NCBI GenBank assembly: GCA_963575745.1
Contig: CAUYUJ010000159.1
Location: 207,001 to 271,000, forward strand
Origin: Prorocentrum cordatum
Taxonomy: Eukaryota > Sar > Dinophyceae > Prorocentrales > Prorocentraceae
Reading direction: 5' to 3'
DNA: 64,000 bases
The translations under genes were made by a program, and so were the position numbers. The notes below the pieces were generated by a model that saw only the letters and a list, made by a program, of their open reading frames with translations, did not search any database and was not told the origin of the DNA. Below, piece after piece: positions 60,775 to 64,000 of the stretch. How positions within the stretch are numbered: the stretch's first letter is position 1; the number at the start of each line of letters is the position of its first letter.

Positions 60775-61490
60775 TTATGTCTCTCATGCTATGTATAGTA
60801 TCATTCTCTCTTTCTCTCTTTCTCTCTCTCCCCATCTCTCTCTCTATATCTCTTATTGTTGTTCCCTCTATCTCTCTCTCTCTCTCTCTCTCTCCCTCTC
60901 TCTTCAACCGCGCGCGCGCTTTTCAACTGCTCGGCGATGGGCTGCTCCAACTTAGCTGTCTTTGTCGCGGCCCGCCTGAGCATGTGACCGATGTTCGCGC
61001 GCTGGGCAAATCCTGGCTCGATCGCAGTCGCAGCTGTTTCGGTCTCGCCCAGCTGCTCGCCCCGGAGGGGTCTCGCTTGAACAAGTTGACACCCGAGCTG
61101 CTTAATCTTCTCTTTGAACATGACTTGTGCCGAAACTTACTTCCCAGCATTGTTGGCAGCCGTCGAGGGCGCAGAATTGCCCCTCCATCCGCCGCTGGCC
61201 ACCAATTCATCAAACCGCTTCTGCAGCGCGTCGAACTTCTGCTTGGTCGGGTCGCGTCCGCCAGCGCCGCGCCAGCGAGGCAGTGCATCGCGCCGAGGAT
61301 GATCGCCCTCAGCAGCTGCCGTGCGCTGACGAGCACGACGAGCAACGCGGGCAGGTGCTTGCTCGCCGCGCCCGGGCGCAATCTTGGAGGCCCAGTTCGC
61401 GTTCCCCCCGCACTGGGCGCACGCCCAGTGGATTGCCCGCGAGGGCCCGTGAACTGCCTCCGCAGAGGCGCGCGAAAGACTGCGCAGCCA
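56991..61490 (-). pseudogene. decayed LINE relic
   Basis: Minus-strand fragments in order. ORF1 at about 61480-60250: zinc-ribbon-like ACAQCGGNANW, FDALQKRFDELVASGGW, KTAKLEQPIAEQLKSARAV, and GLDELDDDAINHILAAAGGG. Endonuclease at about 59900-59700: AGVAVFVRSRLGFWWPAD, MHFVVDTPCWRPLDVICGYL. Linker at 59560-59310. RT palm at about 58400-58180: FDNFVSARGDAR, stop, SCVDDAGVTAAGKEREVIAA, with the VDD codons at 58321-58338 on the plus strand. A later part at 57400-57000 has RPLCGQPDEARRRVWQ, resembling the zinc knuckle. There are many stops and frameshifts, and CT arrays interrupt ORF1. Clearly dead. Confidence 0.55.
60677..60905. repeat. (CT)n microsatellites
   Basis: A pure CT array of about 90 bp at 60682-60771 and a second, interrupted CT-rich block at about 60805-60903, inside the decayed LINE ORF1. 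Confidence 0.95.
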
Positions 61491-61939
61491 AAAAAATGGC
61501 ACGCAGCAGCGACTGCCGCGCTGAAGACTGCCGCTGCGAGCGCTGGCCAAAATGCCTGACCCAGAATGGCTCTTGCCGTTCGGCTGGAGACTTTGCCCAG
61601 GGAGTGAGGAGTGCACCCGCGGAGATCGCGATGCTGGCTTTCCTCCCCCCCCCCTCCTCCTCCTCCTCCTGGAGGAGATGGGTGAGCAGAACGGCGGCGG
61701 AGCTCCTGCCTCCCCGACGCCTCGGACCTGGGGCCGCCGAGGGAGGGGCAGCTGGGGCGGCGCCTGGCCCCCGCCCTGGCCCGAGCAGCGCCCTCGACGG
61801 GCGCTTGGACATGGGACAAACAATCGGGGTGAATTGAAGAGGACGCGCGAGAGGACACAACACCCTTCCGATGCCACACTTCCACAGGAATGCAGAAAAC
61901 AGGGGCCGCAAAACGCAGGACACAAAGGTACATTTGACT

Positions 61940-62334
61940 CAGCAGGGTCAACTCACCAATTAGCCTCGACCGCAACGAAGGCAAACTGCGTCGCGGGGAA
62001 GGCAAACGGAATCCAGACTCAGAGGTTGCGCGGCCTGCAGATCGAGATCCCTGCGGGCAACGAGGCGCCCGCGTGGATCGTGGGTCATGCGTGCGTTCAA
62101 GTGTTCCCAGTCGCCGTCGCCAGTGGAGAGAACCTTCATATTGGCGGACTCACGATGCTGGCGAGCGGGTTGGGGGTGGCGAGGTGCTACAAAGAGGGGG
62201 CGGTCTCTCGACGGGGGCCCGCGCGTGGGGCTCGCTTGAAGGACAGGAGGACGGTTGCCGGGATATGTGATTGGCTTGCGAAAGCGCTCTGGGCGCAAGG
62301 TAGATTGGCGTTGCTCTCTGGCTTCGACTTGTAA
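61940..62334 (+). CDS. unassigned open frame, possible exon
   Basis: The frame reads LQIEIPAGNEAPAWIVGHAC, VQVFPVAVASGENLHIGGLT, MLASGLGVARCYKEGAVSRR, DWLAKALWAQGRLALLSGFD and then stops. Alternating hydrophobic and charged residues look protein-like, and the opposite strand is poor. I do not recognise a family; a retroelement fragment is possible. The 5' end is unknown, and the upstream sequence in this frame from 61552 is compositional. Confidence 0.25.
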
Positions 62335-62506
62335 GATGGCTTCGGTCTGCGGCCACGCGCGAAGGGCGTGGTCGAAGAGGTGAGTCGCCTGCCCTCGGCC
62401 CGCACGGCCGCGCGCTACAGGGCTACGTAGGCAACGAGGTGCGAATGGTCTCGAGAGAAGCCCGAGAAGTGCGAGATGTGCGAGCCGCGAGAAGTCTGGG
62501 TCGCGA

Positions 62507-62929
62507 GTGGTATGCTTTTCCTGGAGTGGGGCCTGCTTTCATGGAGTAGGGTGGGCCTCGCCTATCGACCGCGCGGCAATCTTCGAGGGGTCGGCCCCCT
62601 CGGTGCGCAGCGTGATCCCGCTGAAATCAGTCAACCTTCGTCGCGCGCTGGTTCCACGTCCTGGGCTTCAGGACAGCGTACTGATATTGTTGGATATAGT
62701 CTACCCACCGGTGGCCTGCTCCGTGCAGCAGCGAATGCGATGGGACTTCGGCCGATTGGGCAAAGCATTTCGCAGTGGTGATGAAGCGGCTCGATTCGCC
62801 CAGTCCTTCGGGGAAGCGTTCGCCCCTTGCACCGACGACTTCGACGAGCTCTACTCGGCAACGGCGCCTGATGCCGCGAGAAGGCCCTGGGATGGAGACG
62901 GTGTCGGAGGTAGCCCAATACTACCTTGA
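62507..62929 (+). CDS. unassigned open frame, possible exon
   Basis: Readable stretches are VNLRRALVPRPGLQDSVLIL, MRWDFGRLGKAFRSGDEAAR and FAQSFGEAFAPCTDDFDELY. It lies in the same orientation as the frame ending at 62334 and could be a later exon of the same unit. No family is recognised. Confidence 0.25.
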   Translation: MVCFSWSGACFHGVGWASPIDRAAIFEGSAPSVRSVIPLKSVNLRRALVPRPGLQDSVLILLDIVYPPVACSVQQRMRWDFGRLGKAFRSGDEAARFAQSFGEAFAPCTDDFDELYSATAPDAARRPWDGDGVGGSPILP

Positions 62930-63800
62930 TGGGACAAGATACAGCTCAATTTCGAGCGGAGCGCGACCGAGCTGAACGCTTTCGACTACTAGCAGGGTGC
63001 AGTTGGATGCGCGAGGCGCCATGGCGTCGGCGGGCGAGCGCCCACGGCGTCTGCGAGCGAGTCTCGACGGCTTCGAGCGCAAACGGGGGGGCGCAAGAGG
63101 AGAAGGTCGCGATGCCGGTGGAGGAGATGAGCGAGCAGAACGGCTGTGATGCTCTTGTCCCTACGGGGACCACTGCTCCTACGGAGCGCCAGAAATTTGG
63201 TGGAATGGTTATCTCTGCGGCGCCGGCTGTTCCTACGGCGCCCCAGAATAGTGGAATGAAGTTTTCTACGGCGTCGACGGGCTCTATTGCGCCCCACAAC
63301 AGGTAGTGGGAGAGGTGTTTCAATGACGTCGGCTGCTCCATCGGCGTCCCCGACTGGGGGCGGGATGAGTTGCTCGATGGCTCCCACGGCTACTTCGGAG
63401 TCGAGGGCTAATTCGAGGACGACTGCGAGAATGGCGAAAGACAAGAGTGCGCCCGCGGAGGACCCGATCGTGAGAGGAAGAGGCGGTCTGAGTGAGGAGC
63501 GACAGGGTAGCGGTAGGCAGGGCGGTTGCAGCTGTGTAAATAGCAAGCAGCAAAAAGAGCGTTGTAGCAGACATCACTCAGCAGATTTGGCCTTTTTTGC
63601 CCCAAAGCTTTGCCTCAGGGAGCATGTCAAGCTTCTTGAGGTTCGTCGCCGTTGACGAGCGAAGACAACTCGGGGCTCCCAAGGGGGGTGGGCTCTTGTA
63701 GTCTTCATGCGGGCGCGCACTGCAGGCCGTGCATTCTGTTTTGTGCAATGTGTAGCATAGTCGAGTCAAACTCAGACTTTCGGCCCGATGCAGGTCCAGT
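62930..63800. other. no gene seen; short GC-box repeats
   Basis: 63149-63300 carries about three units of 50-55 bp sharing CCTACGGMGCGCCAGAAWWK and GGAATGRWK motifs, written in alternating versions. The rest is unassigned. Confidence 0.4.
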
Positions 63801-64000
63801 CCTGCCTTGTCCTCCCCCACCTTTTCCTCTCCTCCTCGTCCTCCTCTTCATGTTCCATTTACCTCCTCCTCCACCACGACCTCCTCCTTCTCCTCCGCCC
63901 TCCTCCTTTGCATCCTCCTCTTCCCTCGCCTCTGTTCCATTTCCGCCTATCACTATTCCCCCTCCTACTTACCCACCCATTTATCCTCCTATGCTTCTCT
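63801..64000. repeat. pyrimidine-rich (TCC)n tract
   Basis: An imperfect TCC/TTC array running to the window end. Gly/Glu-rich minus-strand frames are artefacts. Confidence 0.8.

Overview
The window looks like nuclear DNA of a dinoflagellate. The strongest single sign is the dinoflagellate spliced-leader sequence (GTAGCCATTTTGGCTCAAG and the two bases before it) at 28232-28252, sitting exactly at the 5' end of a retrotransposon. Other signs agree: high GC, abundant trinucleotide and dinucleotide arrays, retroelement proteins of a dinoflagellate style (zinc-ribbon ORF1, APE endonuclease, RT, RNase H), and introns with GC-AG ends flanked by direct repeats. There is no ribosomal RNA, tRNA, CRISPR or bacterial operon structure that I can support.

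Layout. 0-14.7 kb: repeats dominate. A 0.65-kb foldback element lies at 592-1238. One host-type gene is on the minus strand at 2.3-4.1 kb; it joins a methyltransferase-like domain to the C-terminal part of tyrosyl-tRNA synthetase and is interrupted by introns. Then come degenerate C-rich arrays, a 0.8-kb tandem duplication (6.68-7.97 kb), a 75-bp satellite (8.66-9.83 kb) and a 12-bp minisatellite (10.1-10.4 kb). 15.2-17.4 kb (minus): a frameshifted relic of a retroelement with RT, RNase H and a cytosine-methyltransferase-like domain. 17.4-19.55 kb (plus): an acidic coding region split by a 1.07-kb insertion between 30-bp direct repeats. 20.4-22.7 kb: two satellites, one of them split by a sister of that insertion. 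23-28 kb: C-rich arrays, microsatellites and two inverted-repeat structures.

28.2-34.65 kb (plus) is the centrepiece: a complete non-LTR retrotransposon (LINE) starting with the spliced leader, with 15-bp target-site duplications, a zinc-ribbon ORF1, and an ORF2 carrying endonuclease, RT, RNase H and zinc fingers, the last damaged by one stop and two homopolymer frameshifts. 35.1-40.7 kb (plus): a second, different LINE with a decayed endonuclease, a long open RT frame and an unusual extra ORF after the RT. 41-46.4 kb and 57-61.5 kb (both minus): two heavily decayed LINEs invaded by GA/CT microsatellites. 46.7-47.2 kb (plus): a fragment of a retroelement C-terminal domain, directly followed by a palindromic, introner-like element. 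47.9-51.7 kb (plus): a third LINE whose ORF1 and endonuclease frame are separated by a single in-frame TAG and whose RT stops after its first motifs. 51.3-64 kb: duplicated GC-rich units, microsatellites and a few unassigned open frames.

The genes do not form a pathway. The window reads as a retroelement graveyard with one recent arrival, one exon-shuffled host gene, and several short elements that may behave as introns. Protein identities come from motifs read by eye; no database search was run.
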